This document shows positions 36,189 to 44,042 of a DNA stretch of 64,000 nucleotides, in pieces. Position 1 is the first letter of the stretch, and each line of letters opens with the position of its first letter. The notes under the pieces were generated by a model that saw only the letters and a program-made list of their open reading frames with translations, had not been told where the DNA came from and made no database searches. Source of the DNA: Caulobacter sp. BK020 (GTDB taxonomy: Bacteria > Pseudomonadota > Alphaproteobacteria > Caulobacterales > Caulobacteraceae); the NCBI RefSeq assembly GCF_004342605.1, contig NZ_SLZL01000003.1, positions 186,001 through 250,000 on the forward strand. Direction: 5' to 3'. Position numbers and translations under genes: made by a program.

Positions 36189-38513
36189 CTAGGCCGGCAG
36201 CTCAGGCAGCCGCAGGGTGAACGTCGCGCCCACGCCGGGCGTGCTGCGGCAGCTGACCCCGCCGCCATGCCGCGTGGCGGCGGCCTGGACGAAGGCCAGG
36301 CCCAGACCCGCGCCGCCGGCGGCCTCGGCGCCCGGCCGGTCGAAGCGCTGGAACGGACGGAAGGCCAGGGCGGCCTCCTCGACGGTCAGACCCGGCCCCT
36401 GGTCGGCGATCGACAGGTCGATATAGGTGCGGCCGCCGTCCAGCACCGTGGCCGCGCGCACCACGATCGTCGAGCCGTCGGGGCTGTACTTCACCGCGTT
36501 GCCGATCAGGTTGACCAGGGCGCGGGCCAGCACGCCGCGATCGCCCAGGGCCATCATCGGCCCGTCGCAGCCCTCCTGGCGGATCTCGATATGGCGCTGG
36601 CGGCATTGGGGCCACAGCTCGTCGATCGCCTCGACGGCCACGTCGCACAGGTCGACCGGCTCCATCGCCGTCTGGGTGACCTCGGCCCGGGCCAGCTGCA
36701 CGAAACCGTCGGCCAGGGCCAGGGTGCGGCGGGCATAGGCGGCCAGACGCTCGGAGGTTTCGGCCGGCAGGTCCGGCGTCGTGGCCAGCAGGGCCAGGAT
36801 CGAGGTTTGCGGCGAGCGCATGTCGTGGGTCAGCAGCTGCAGCGCCTGTTCGCGCTGGCGCATGGCGGCGGTCAGGGGCGTGATGTCGGCCAGGCGCGCG
36901 ATCCAGCCCGCGCCATCCCCCGCCTCGTCGCGCCGGAACACGGTCTGGATCTGGAAGGCGCGGCCGTCGGCCAGGTGCAGGTCGATCGGACGGCCGCTGT
37001 CGCCCTCGGCCGGCCAGCTGGCCGGAAAGGTGCGGCTAAGGGGCTCCAGGGCGTTGAGGACGTCGGCCAGGGCGGCGCCTTCCAGGACCTGGAGGCGATC
37101 GGCCAGCAGCGCCTGGGCGGCGGCGTTGGCGGCGATCACCCGGCGCGCGGCGTCGGCCACCAGGGTGGCGTCGGGCAGGCTGAACAGGGCGTCGGCCGAG
37201 AACCGCCGCAGATCGTCGATTCGGGTGATGGCCGCCCCGAGGCTTAGGGCCTGGCGGGCGACCACGTCGCTCTCGAACGCCGTATCGAGGTGGACGGCGC
37301 CGGCGGGGGCCACGGCGCGCAGGCGGTCCAGCTGGTGGCCCAGCAGGTCGTTGACCCGCCCCAGCCGCCCCCAGCCCCAGACCAGCGAGACCAGGCCCAT
37401 GCCGAGGATGGGCGCCGCCGGTGACAGCCACAGGTGGGCGCTGGAGAACAGGACGGTGCTGGTCCCGACCGCGACGGCCAGCAGCACGATCAGCAGCAGC
37501 AGGCTGGTCCGGGGCGGCAGCACCACCAGACCGGCCAGCAGCAGCCACAGCAGGCCGAGGGCGAACGCCAGGCGCACGCCCAGACCGGCCGGCTTGGTCA
37601 TCATCCCGCTGCGCAGCCCGTCCAGCACGCTGGCCTGCAGCTCCACCCCGGTCATGCTGGCGGCGTCGGGCGTGACCGGGGTCGGGAAGGCCGGCCCCAG
37701 GCCCGGGGCGGTCAGGCCGACGAACACCGTCCGGCCCGCGATCATCTCGCGCGGCGCCTCGCCGGCCAGCACGCTGGAGAAGGCGATCTGGCGATAGCGG
37801 TCCGGCGGTCCCGCGAACGGGATCAGCAGGGTCGGGGCGTCGCCGCGCGTGGCGTCGGGGGCGTCGAACGGCTTGGTGGCGCGGTGGACCACGGTCATCA
37901 GGTCGGGCGCCAGGTTGGGCCCGTTGGCCTCGAACGGGGCCATGCGGCGGACCAGGCCGTCGCGGTCGAACCGCACATGGACCAGGCCGGTCGCCGCCGC
38001 GCCTTGGGCGATGGCCGGCATGGGCGCGACCAGCGTCGGCGCCGCGCCATCCTGGGCCGGCGGCTCCAGGAACTGCGGCAGGTAGACCTTGCCCGAACGG
38101 GCGACGGCCGCGGCCAGGGCGTCGTCGGCCGCGCGGTCCTGGGACGGCTGGCTGAACAGCACGTCATAGACGATCGCCTTGGCCCCGGCCTGGGTGAGCC
38201 GATCGATCATCTGGGCGTGGCGCGCGCGGTTCCACGGCCAGGCGCCCAGTTCGCGCAGGCTGCGCTCGTCGACGCCGACGATCAGGATCGACGGATCGAC
38301 GGGATGTTCCGAGGCGCGCACCAGTCGGTCATAGAGGATGTTGTCCAGCCGCGTGGTCAGGGAACTGACGGTCAGGCCGGCCAGGGCCAGGCCGGTCAGG
38401 GCGGCGACTATCAGCCAGCGCAGCAGGCGCCGGCGCGGCGATCGCGGCGGCGCGGGCCTCAGCCGCCGAAAGGGCGCCAGACGGGGGACCGACAGGCTGG
38501 GAAAGGCGGTCAA
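36189..38513 (-). CDS. CHASE2-domain sensor histidine kinase
   Basis: 774 residues. One N-terminal membrane helix (about 31-52), then a periplasmic CHASE2 domain (about 55-300, starting LDNILYDRLVRA, with ILIVGVDERSL), followed by three or so membrane helices (about 310-380). A PAS-like region (about 445-545) precedes the kinase core. The H-box LTHDMRSPQTS places the phospho-His at 563; the N-box NLIGNAVKY, G1 DQGPGL and G2 GGAGLGLA are complete. It should sense an extracytoplasmic signal and phosphorylate the response regulator two genes upstream. Starts three bases after the FecR/LysM gene. Confidence 0.93.
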   Translation of the reverse strand: MTAFPSLSVPRLAPFRRLRPAPPRSPRRRLLRWLIVAALTGLALAGLTVSSLTTRLDNILYDRLVRASEHPVDPSILIVGVDERSLRELGAWPWNRARHAQMIDRLTQAGAKAIVYDVLFSQPSQDRAADDALAAAVARSGKVYLPQFLEPPAQDGAAPTLVAPMPAIAQGAAATGLVHVRFDRDGLVRRMAPFEANGPNLAPDLMTVVHRATKPFDAPDATRGDAPTLLIPFAGPPDRYRQIAFSSVLAGEAPREMIAGRTVFVGLTAPGLGPAFPTPVTPDAASMTGVELQASVLDGLRSGMMTKPAGLGVRLAFALGLLWLLLAGLVVLPPRTSLLLLIVLLAVAVGTSTVLFSSAHLWLSPAAPILGMGLVSLVWGWGRLGRVNDLLGHQLDRLRAVAPAGAVHLDTAFESDVVARQALSLGAAITRIDDLRRFSADALFSLPDATLVADAARRVIAANAAAQALLADRLQVLEGAALADVLNALEPLSRTFPASWPAEGDSGRPIDLHLADGRAFQIQTVFRRDEAGDGAGWIARLADITPLTAAMRQREQALQLLTHDMRSPQTSILALLATTPDLPAETSERLAAYARRTLALADGFVQLARAEVTQTAMEPVDLCDVAVEAIDELWPQCRQRHIEIRQEGCDGPMMALGDRGVLARALVNLIGNAVKYSPDGSTIVVRAATVLDGGRTYIDLSIADQGPGLTVEEAALAFRPFQRFDRPGAEAAGGAGLGLAFVQAAATRHGGGVSCRSTPGVGATFTLRLPELPA

Positions 38514-38516
38514 GGC

Positions 38517-39884
38517 CTAGCGTCCGATCGTCAGCGACTGCAGCGACGCGACCTTCTCGGTGACCACGCCGTTCTTGACCCGCGTGGCGCTGACTCGCCA
38601 GCTGTAGACGCCCGGCGGCAGGTCGGTCATGGTCAGCTGCGGCTCGACCAGGCCCGGCTGGTCGACGATCGGTGCGACGGCTTCCGTCCCGGCGAACAGC
38701 TGGAAGCGGAAGCTGCGCACGCCGCCGCCCGCCGCGCTCCAGCGGAACAGGAAGCTGCGATGCTTGCCGCGGACCTCGGCGACGGGCGGGGCGCCGGGCT
38801 CCAGGACGTCCAGGTCGCGGTCGAAGCTGTAGTCGGCGGGCGCGCCTTCCAGGCCGGCCGGATCCAGGGCGGTGACGCGGACGAAATAGACGCCGTCCTC
38901 CAGCGGGCCGAAGTCGGCGGCGGCTTCGGCCTGGGTCGCTTCGGCGAACAGGTCGACGAAGCCGGCGTCGCGCGACAGCAGCAGGCGGTAACCGGCGGCG
39001 CCCGTCTGGGGGCGCAGGGCGAAGTGCACGGTGCGGTCGGTCTGGTTCTGGTCGGCCGGGTTCAGCGTGGGCGCGGGCAGCAGGGCGACCGGCGCGCTGA
39101 CCCCGGCTGCGCCGGGCGTGACGGTGACGCCGAAGCCGGCCGGAACCGGCGGGCCCAGCGGCGACGCCTCGCCGGGACCCACCCCGACCGCGCCCTTCAG
39201 CACCTCGGTCCGGGCCCGTCCCTCCGCCGCGGCCACCCGGAACTCGGTGCCACGCACGGCGGAGATCGACACCGGGGTGCGCACCTCGAAGCGGGCGTTG
39301 GGATTGGGGTTGGGCGTGGCCTGGATCGCGCTGCGGCCCTCGTCCAGCCTGAACACCCGCTGCGGGGCGTTGGTCAGCACCACGTTGCGCAGCCGCACCA
39401 CGCGCATGGCGGTGTTGGAGGGCAGGGTGACGCGCGAGGCGTCCTCCATCTCGAACGTCGCGAAGGCGCCGGGACCGGTGATCACACGCTGGCCTTCCTT
39501 CAGCGTCATGCCCTTTTCGGCGGGGACGCGCCGGCCGTCTGTTTCGATCTCAACCCGGCCGCTGAAGGCGCTGAGCCGGGCGTCGATCGGCTGGGTCTTG
39601 AGCAGGTCGGCCTGGATGGTCAGGGTCTTGCCCGCCGGCATCACGCGCGGCCGGCTGATCTGGTTGGCGCGCTGCACGTGGCGATAGTCGTTGGTCCGGC
39701 GCAGATAGGCGCGGCCCAGGTCGAACAGGGTGTCGCCGGGCCGGACCACGTAGCGGACCGGCGGATCGACCGGAGCGGCGGCGGGCTTCGACGGCTTGGC
39801 CGGGGCCCGCGGCGCGCACAGCGCGGGGCCGGACGCCAGGGCCAGGACGGCGGCCAGGGCGAACAGCGACGGTCGAAGGATCAT
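38517..39884 (-). CDS. Secreted LysM + FecR-domain protein
   Basis: 455 residues. Signal peptide ends near residue 23 (LALASGPALCAP). LysM domain at about 44-90 (YVVRPGDTLFDLGRAYLRR) should bind peptidoglycan. FecR domain at about 105-240 (SGRVEIETDG ... VSISAVRGTEFRVA). The C-terminal 210 residues hold two or three Ig/fibronectin-like repeats (FVDLFAEATQAEAAADFG ... DGVYFVRVTALD; PPGVYSWRVSATR). Such proteins pair with CHASE2 enzymes and probably feed cell-wall or ligand status to the sensor. Start ATG overlaps the response-regulator stop (ATGA), so translation is coupled. Confidence 0.88.
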   Translation of the reverse strand: MILRPSLFALAAVLALASGPALCAPRAPAKPSKPAAAPVDPPVRYVVRPGDTLFDLGRAYLRRTNDYRHVQRANQISRPRVMPAGKTLTIQADLLKTQPIDARLSAFSGRVEIETDGRRVPAEKGMTLKEGQRVITGPGAFATFEMEDASRVTLPSNTAMRVVRLRNVVLTNAPQRVFRLDEGRSAIQATPNPNPNARFEVRTPVSISAVRGTEFRVAAAEGRARTEVLKGAVGVGPGEASPLGPPVPAGFGVTVTPGAAGVSAPVALLPAPTLNPADQNQTDRTVHFALRPQTGAAGYRLLLSRDAGFVDLFAEATQAEAAADFGPLEDGVYFVRVTALDPAGLEGAPADYSFDRDLDVLEPGAPPVAEVRGKHRSFLFRWSAAGGGVRSFRFQLFAGTEAVAPIVDQPGLVEPQLTMTDLPPGVYSWRVSATRVKNGVVTEKVASLQSLTIGR

Positions 39885-40600
39885 TCAGCGGCTCCGGACG
39901 CGGCGTCTGTCTCGGGCTCGCAGACTTCCAGCCGGTAGCCGAACCCATAGACCGTCGTCAGTCTAAAGCCGTTCGCGGGGCGCAGGTGAAGCTTTGATCG
40001 CAGGCGCGAGACGTGGGCGTCCAGGGTGCGGGTCTCCAGGTCGGGCCGCTGGCCCCAGACCCGGCGCAGCAGGTACTCGCGCGACAGGGGGCGGGCCAGA
40101 TTGTTGAACAGCAGGGCGGCCAGCTGGAATTCCTTGGGCGTCAGGGCCTCGAGATTGTCGCCCCAACTGACGGTCTGGGCGCCGGGGTCCAGGCGGTAGG
40201 GGCCGTGCTGCTCGACCTGTGGCGCGGCGGCCGGGCGATAGGCCCGCCGGGCCAGGGCGTTGACCCGGGCCAGCAGCACCGGCGGCTGCAGCGGCTTGAC
40301 GATATAGTCGTCGGCGCCGGCGTTCAGCCCCTCGACCAAGTCGGCCTCGACCGAGCGGCTGGTCAGCAGCAGCACCGGCGGCGACGGGCTCAGCAGCTCG
40401 CCGACCCGCCGCAGGGTCTCGATGCCGCTGAGCTCGGGCATGTTCCAGTCGAGGATCAGGAGGTCGAAGGTCTGGCGGCGCAGTTCGGCCAACAGGCGCT
40501 CGGGGCGGGTGAAGCTGGTGCAGTCATAGCCGGCCGGCCCCAGAAGGGCGGCGACCAGCGCGTTGTGGCTGTCGTCGTCGTCGAGCAGGGCGACTTTCAT
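39881..40600 (-). CDS. OmpR-family response regulator
   Basis: 239 residues. Receiver 1-120 with acidic residues at 7-10 (LLDDDD), phospho-Asp51 in LLILDWNMPELSG and Lys in VKPLQPP. Winged helix about 135-230: EALTPKEFQLAALLFNN, then SREYLLRRVWGQ and RTLDAHVSRLRSKL, ending TVYGFGYRLE. First gene of the three-gene operon with the LysM/FecR protein and the CHASE2 kinase. Its target is unknown, but a TGTAA direct-repeat box lies about 216 bases upstream (40816-40835), consistent with autoregulation. Confidence 0.93.
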   Translation of the reverse strand: MKVALLDDDDSHNALVAALLGPAGYDCTSFTRPERLLAELRRQTFDLLILDWNMPELSGIETLRRVGELLSPSPPVLLLTSRSVEADLVEGLNAGADDYIVKPLQPPVLLARVNALARRAYRPAAAPQVEQHGPYRLDPGAQTVSWGDNLEALTPKEFQLAALLFNNLARPLSREYLLRRVWGQRPDLETRTLDAHVSRLRSKLHLRPANGFRLTTVYGFGYRLEVCEPETDAASGAAE

Positions 40601-40616
40601 GGGCTCACTTGCAACA

Positions 40617-40665
40617 AGAGCATTTTCGAGCGAAGTGGGCTCCGGTTCGCGTGAAGAAAATGCGT
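40617..40665. repeat. AGAGCATTTTCGAGCGAAGTGG repeat, copy 1
   Basis: Begins AGAGCATTTTCGAGCGAAG and ends GAAGAAAATGCGT, so the outer GCATTTTC/GAAAATGC arms pair. It is nearly identical to 41956-42004. It lies just upstream of the response-regulator start and would appear in its leader RNA. Confidence 0.8.
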
Positions 40666-40688
40666 AAGAACAAACATTTGGGGTAACT

Positions 40689-40720
40689 CGCGCGCCCCGC
40701 GGTGGGGAGCGGGGCGCGCG
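40689..40720. terminator. Long GC hairpin between RR operon and DUF1190 gene
   Basis: Twelve-base arms CGCGCGCCCCGC and GCGGGGCGCGCG around an eight-base loop. No T run, so it may be an intrinsic terminator with a poor tail or a structured leader. It lies downstream of the DUF1190 gene on the same strand and upstream of the response regulator. Confidence 0.35.
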
Positions 40721-40815
40721 GCGGCGGGGCGCTGTCCGGGGGGAAGGATCAAGGCGACCATCCGCGTTGGCGAGCGTACCGTGCGGACGCCTCCTCGGCT
40801 CCTAGCTGTACCGCC

Positions 40816-40835
40816 GTTTTTACAATGGTTTACAG
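40816..40835 (-). promoter_or_regulatory. TGTAA direct-repeat box, copy 2 (upstream of RR operon)
   Basis: Plus strand reads GTTTTTACAATGGTTTACAG: two TTTACA units (40819-40824 and 40829-40834) ten bases apart. The minus strand gives TGTAA-N5-TGTAAAAAC, as at 33784-33802. Candidate autoregulatory site of the response regulator. Confidence 0.5.
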
Positions 40836-40895
40836 TCTGTTTGCCTTTCCGTTTCCCCCGTCCCGGGCCTTGGCGGGACGAGCAGGAGCCGAAGG

Positions 40896-41522
40896 TTATC
40901 CTCCGAACGAGCGGCCGCCGCCGCCGAAGCCGCCACGCGAGATCACCGAGCTGCGGCTCTGGACCCGGGTCGGGGCGCGCATTTCCGGGGCGTTGAAGCT
41001 GTCGGTGCGCACGCGGGTGCGGCCGGTGACATAGTCGCGCGACAGTGGATAGCCCGAGCCGCCGTAATAGGTCCCGTCGCGGTCGCGATACATCGGCGCG
41101 CCGTAATAGCCGCCGCCCATGTTGTTCAGCGCCTGGCCGACGATGAAGCCGGTCAGCAGCGGGGTGAAGAAGCTGCCGCCGTTGTTGTCGCTGCGCGGCA
41201 CGCACTGGGAGACGCCGTAGCGTTCCTCGCAGGTCTGCTGGTCGCTGAACTTGGGGGCGTTGGCGGCGCTGTCCTTCTGGGCCTGGGCGTAGGCGGTGTC
41301 GCACTGCTCGGCGGTCATGTCGCCGGACTTTTTGCAGTCGTCGAGCGAGGCGTAGGTCTTGGCGTCGATCTCGCTGGAGGCGGCCGGCGGGTCGCCCCAC
41401 TGGGTGGCCGCGCCGGGATCGTCGCAGGCGCTGATCGAGATCGCCGTGCCGGCCATCAGGCCGGTCAGGGCCAGGTTGCGGGAGCGCAGGCGGCGGCGCG
41501 GAAAAGGAGGCTGATGGGTCAT
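40896..41522 (-). CDS. DUF1190 lipoprotein-like protein (YgiB/YjfM family)
   Basis: 208 residues from the ATG at 41522; an open frame continues to 41846 but only as a shadow of the DUF350 gene. N terminus RSRNLALTGLMAGTAISISAC is a signal/lipobox region. The body has the DUF1190 pattern: YASLDDCKKSGDMTAEQCDTAYAQA, then CEERYGVSQCV, and a Gly/Ser/Arg-rich end (GGFGGGGRSFGG). The E. coli homologues YgiB/YjfM are encoded beside the ATP-grasp proteins YgiC/YjfC, which is also present here. Likely periplasmic or outer-membrane; function unknown. Confidence 0.87.
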   Translation of the reverse strand: MTHQPPFPRRRLRSRNLALTGLMAGTAISISACDDPGAATQWGDPPAASSEIDAKTYASLDDCKKSGDMTAEQCDTAYAQAQKDSAANAPKFSDQQTCEERYGVSQCVPRSDNNGGSFFTPLLTGFIVGQALNNMGGGYYGAPMYRDRDGTYYGGSGYPLSRDYVTGRTRVRTDSFNAPEMRAPTRVQSRSSVISRGGFGGGGRSFGG

Positions 41523-41530
41523 GGCGCGCC

Positions 41531-41944
41531 TCAGGCCGTCATGCAGGCGGCGTTCAGCACGCCGACCGCCAGGGAAATGCTCAGCAGATAGACGCCGGCG
41601 GCGATCTCGCCCTTCTCGATCCGGGCGGCGACGTCCTTCATGGCCACGGTGCGCACCAGGGTGAAGGCGGCGATCTGGATCACGCCGGCCAGGGCCGCCC
41701 AGGCGCAGAACTCGACCAGCGACACGGTGTTGCTGAGCGCCGAGGCCAGGGGCAGCACGTAGCCGACCAGCGCCCCGCCGAGGGCGAGGGCCGCGGCGAC
41801 GTTGCCCTCGCGGATCAGCTTGGCCTCGTTGTAGGGCGTCACCCACTGGTAGATCAGCTTGAAGACGACGGTGAACACGCCGGCGACCACGAAGGCCACC
41901 AGGAAGGCCAGGGCGTTGCCGCCAAATCCGTGCAGATCGCTCAT
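41531..41944 (-). CDS. DUF350 (YjfL-type) membrane protein
   Basis: 137 residues from the ATG at 41944, the conserved start MSDLHGFGGN; ATG 41962 would add six. Four membrane helices: about 12-33, 50-72, 80-104 and 115-135, as two DUF350 repeats. The conserved polar segment YNEAKLIREGNVAAALALGGALVGY matches the family. It belongs to the yjf-type cluster and lies eight bases from the DUF1190 start. Possibly a membrane partner of the PspA-like protein; no transport activity is established. Confidence 0.88.
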   Translation of the reverse strand: MSDLHGFGGNALAFLVAFVVAGVFTVVFKLIYQWVTPYNEAKLIREGNVAAALALGGALVGYVLPLASALSNTVSLVEFCAWAALAGVIQIAAFTLVRTVAMKDVAARIEKGEIAAGVYLLSISLAVGVLNAACMTA

Positions 41945-41955
41945 GTCTTTCCCCC

Positions 41956-42004
41956 AGAGCATTTTCGAGCGAAGTGGTTTCCGGTTCGCGTGAAGAAAAT
42001 GCGT
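41956..42004. repeat. AGAGCATTTTCGAGCGAAGTGG repeat, copy 2
   Basis: Starts AGAGCATTTTCGAGCGAAGT and ends GAAGAAAATGCGT, differing from the copy at 40617 mainly in the centre (GGTTTCC against GGGCTCC). It sits inside the minus-strand yjf-type run between DUF2491 and DUF350, so it would be transcribed in their mRNA. Confidence 0.8.
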
Positions 42005-42021
42005 TAAAATGAAAACTTACC

Positions 42022-42675
42022 CTAGGCCCGGAATTCGCCGACGCTCAAGGCCACGCCGATCATGATCTCGAACGACACCTCGCGCCGGCGGGCGTCCTCG
42101 TTCTCGTTTTCCTGCTGAATGGCCAACAGAAGCTCGCGCCCGTCGCCTGGCAGGTCACGCGAGAACAGCATGCAGGTCTGGAAGATCCGCCGGTCCGGGA
42201 TCCCGTCGCGGTCGTCATGGACGTCTTCCCAGAAGCTGACCGGTTCCTGGCTTTCGGCCTCGTCGCCGAACCAGTCGCGCCGATACTCCGGCAGGCCCGG
42301 ACCGGTGAAGGTGCGCGCCCGCAGCCGTCTGGCCCAGGCGTCCTCGTCGGCCCGGCCGCCCGGATAGGCGCTGTCCCAGGGGATGAAGAGCGTGACGTCG
42401 GTGACACGCTGGCCGTCGCGGTCGTCGGAGACGGCCTGAAACATGATGTTGTCGTCGGTATAGAACCGGTGGACGAAGCCGCCTTCGCGCAGCTCGACCA
42501 GACCCTGGGCGGTGATTTCCAGCGTGTCGGTGTCGAGCGCGAACTTCAGGTCGTCGCCCAGCCGCCGCCAGGCCAGGCTGTCCAACCAGACCGTACGGCC
42601 CAGGGTGACGTTGCGAATCGCCGGCAGGGCCGAGGCGGGCGCGGCGTCCTTGCGGCCGAAGAGCTTGCTGAACAT
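42022..42675 (-). CDS. DUF2491 (YjfK-type) protein
   Basis: 217 residues, soluble, without signal peptide. Begins MFSKLFGRKD; the family core reads LGRTVWLDSLAWRRLGDDL and VELREGGFVHRFYTDDNIMFQ, ending SFEIMIGVALS, typical of DUF2491/YjfK. It stands at the head of the minus-strand half of the yjf-type cluster, divergent from DUF2170 across 181 bases, which must hold both promoters. Biochemical role unknown. Confidence 0.87.
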   Translation of the reverse strand: MFSKLFGRKDAAPASALPAIRNVTLGRTVWLDSLAWRRLGDDLKFALDTDTLEITAQGLVELREGGFVHRFYTDDNIMFQAVSDDRDGQRVTDVTLFIPWDSAYPGGRADEDAWARRLRARTFTGPGLPEYRRDWFGDEAESQEPVSFWEDVHDDRDGIPDRRIFQTCMLFSRDLPGDGRELLLAIQQENENEDARRREVSFEIMIGVALSVGEFRA

Positions 42676-42856
42676 GAACGACCCGCTGCGAAACTCGCGT
42701 CACATGTACGACGTCATTCCTGCTCACAAAAGGGGGAAGGGGATTACCAACTTGTCATGGGCGCACGTAAGGTTGCGCTCTCGACGACTGGCGTTCGCTC
42801 GCCCATCTAGTATGAAACAGCCTCGGGAGAGGCTTGGCCGAAGGAGACACCGCTCG

Positions 42857-43285
42857 ATGACGACCCCCGCCTGGACTGTTCGCTCGCTGAAGACGGCGCT
42901 TTCCGACGGCTTCAGCGACGCCATGACGGCCCGCGTCGTCGAGGGCGCCGACCCGATCCTGCTGGTGACCATGCACGATCACGGCGACCTGGAGATCTTC
43001 ATCAGCGTCAGCGACCAGCAGATCGCCGCCTCGGTGCTGCTGTGGCCGGTCGACGAACAGCCCGACCGCCACGCCTTCAACGAGTTCCTGCTCAAGGCCC
43101 AGAAGCTGGTGCCGCTGTCGAACTTCGGCATCAGCGCCGTCAATGGCCGCGACTATTACGAGCTGTTTGGCGAGCTGGCGCCCAGCTCGTCGCTGGACGA
43201 CATCCTGATCGAGCTGCGGGTCCTGGCCGAAAACGCCATCGAGGCCGCGTCCGACCTGCGCTCGTCCTTCACCCCCGCCGCCTAA
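42857..43285 (+). CDS. DUF2170 (YjfI-type) protein
   Basis: 142 residues from the ATG at 42857, with a good ribosome site (AAGGAGA, 42841-42847); the frame to 42512 is a shadow. Cytosolic. Family pattern: DLEIFISVSDQQIAASVLLWP, RHAFNEFLLKAQKLVPLSNFG and DILIELRVLAENAIEAASDL. YjfI precedes the PspA-like YjfJ in E. coli, exactly as here (22 bases). Function unknown, perhaps a regulator or adaptor of the PspA-like protein. Confidence 0.87.
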   Translation: MTTPAWTVRSLKTALSDGFSDAMTARVVEGADPILLVTMHDHGDLEIFISVSDQQIAASVLLWPVDEQPDRHAFNEFLLKAQKLVPLSNFGISAVNGRDYYELFGELAPSSSLDDILIELRVLAENAIEAASDLRSSFTPAA

Positions 43286-43307
43286 GCCCGCGACTCGGAG
43301 ACCCCAC

Positions 43308-44042
43308 ATGTCCATCTGGAGCAAGCTGTTCACCCTGGGTCGCGCCGGCGCGCACGAGGCCACCGCGGCCGTCGTCGACGCCAACGCCCTGCGCATCCTC
43401 GACCAGGAGATCCGCGACGCCGACACCGCCCAGGGCAAGGCCCGCGACGACATGGCCACCCTGGTGGCTCGCCGCCGCATCCTGGAAAAGGAAGTCGCTG
43501 GCTTCCGCGAACAGGTGACCAAGTACGAGGCCTCGGCCCGCGCCGCCGTCGCCAAGGGCGACATGGACCTGGCCCGCCAGGTGGCCCAACGCATCGCCGA
43601 CCTCGAGCAGGACATCGCGCTGAAGGAGCCGCAGATCGGCGACATGCGCACGGCCGAGGACCAGCTGCACCAGGCCATCACCGCCACCGACCGCCGCATC
43701 GAGACCCTGCGCCGCGAGGTCGAGGTGGTGAAGGTCAACGAGAGCGTCCAGAAGGCCCAGGCCGCCGTCTCGGCGCGCGGAGCCGGGGCCGGCGCGGCGC
43801 TCGGCTCGGCCGCCGACAGCTTGGCCCGCATCAAGGAACGCCAGGCGATCCGCGGCGAGCGAATCAAGGCCGCCGGCGAGCTGGAAGACCGCCGCACCGG
43901 TGCCGACCTCGACGAAAAGCTGCGCCTGGCCGGCATCCTGCCTGGCCAGTCCAGCGCCGACGACATCCTGGCCCGCCTGGCCCCCGCCCAGCCGACGCTG
44001 CAGATCGAGCAGAAGCCCGGCGACGGCGGCAAGACCGAGTAG
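43308..44042 (+). CDS. PspA/IM30-family protein (YjfJ type)
   Basis: 244 residues. Long helical coiled-coil scaffold of the ESCRT-III/PspA family, from about residue 20 to 150 (ILDQEIRDADTAQGKARDD, then ALKEPQIGDMRTAEDQLHQAI). The C-terminal part is less regular and ends in a Lys/Gly-rich tail. PspA proteins bind damaged membranes and remodel them. The stop codon overlaps the next start (TAGTG), linking it to the ATP-grasp ligase. Not next to pspF/pspBC, so this is the YjfJ-type paralogue. Confidence 0.9.
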   Translation: MSIWSKLFTLGRAGAHEATAAVVDANALRILDQEIRDADTAQGKARDDMATLVARRRILEKEVAGFREQVTKYEASARAAVAKGDMDLARQVAQRIADLEQDIALKEPQIGDMRTAEDQLHQAITATDRRIETLRREVEVVKVNESVQKAQAAVSARGAGAGAALGSAADSLARIKERQAIRGERIKAAGELEDRRTGADLDEKLRLAGILPGQSSADDILARLAPAQPTLQIEQKPGDGGKTE

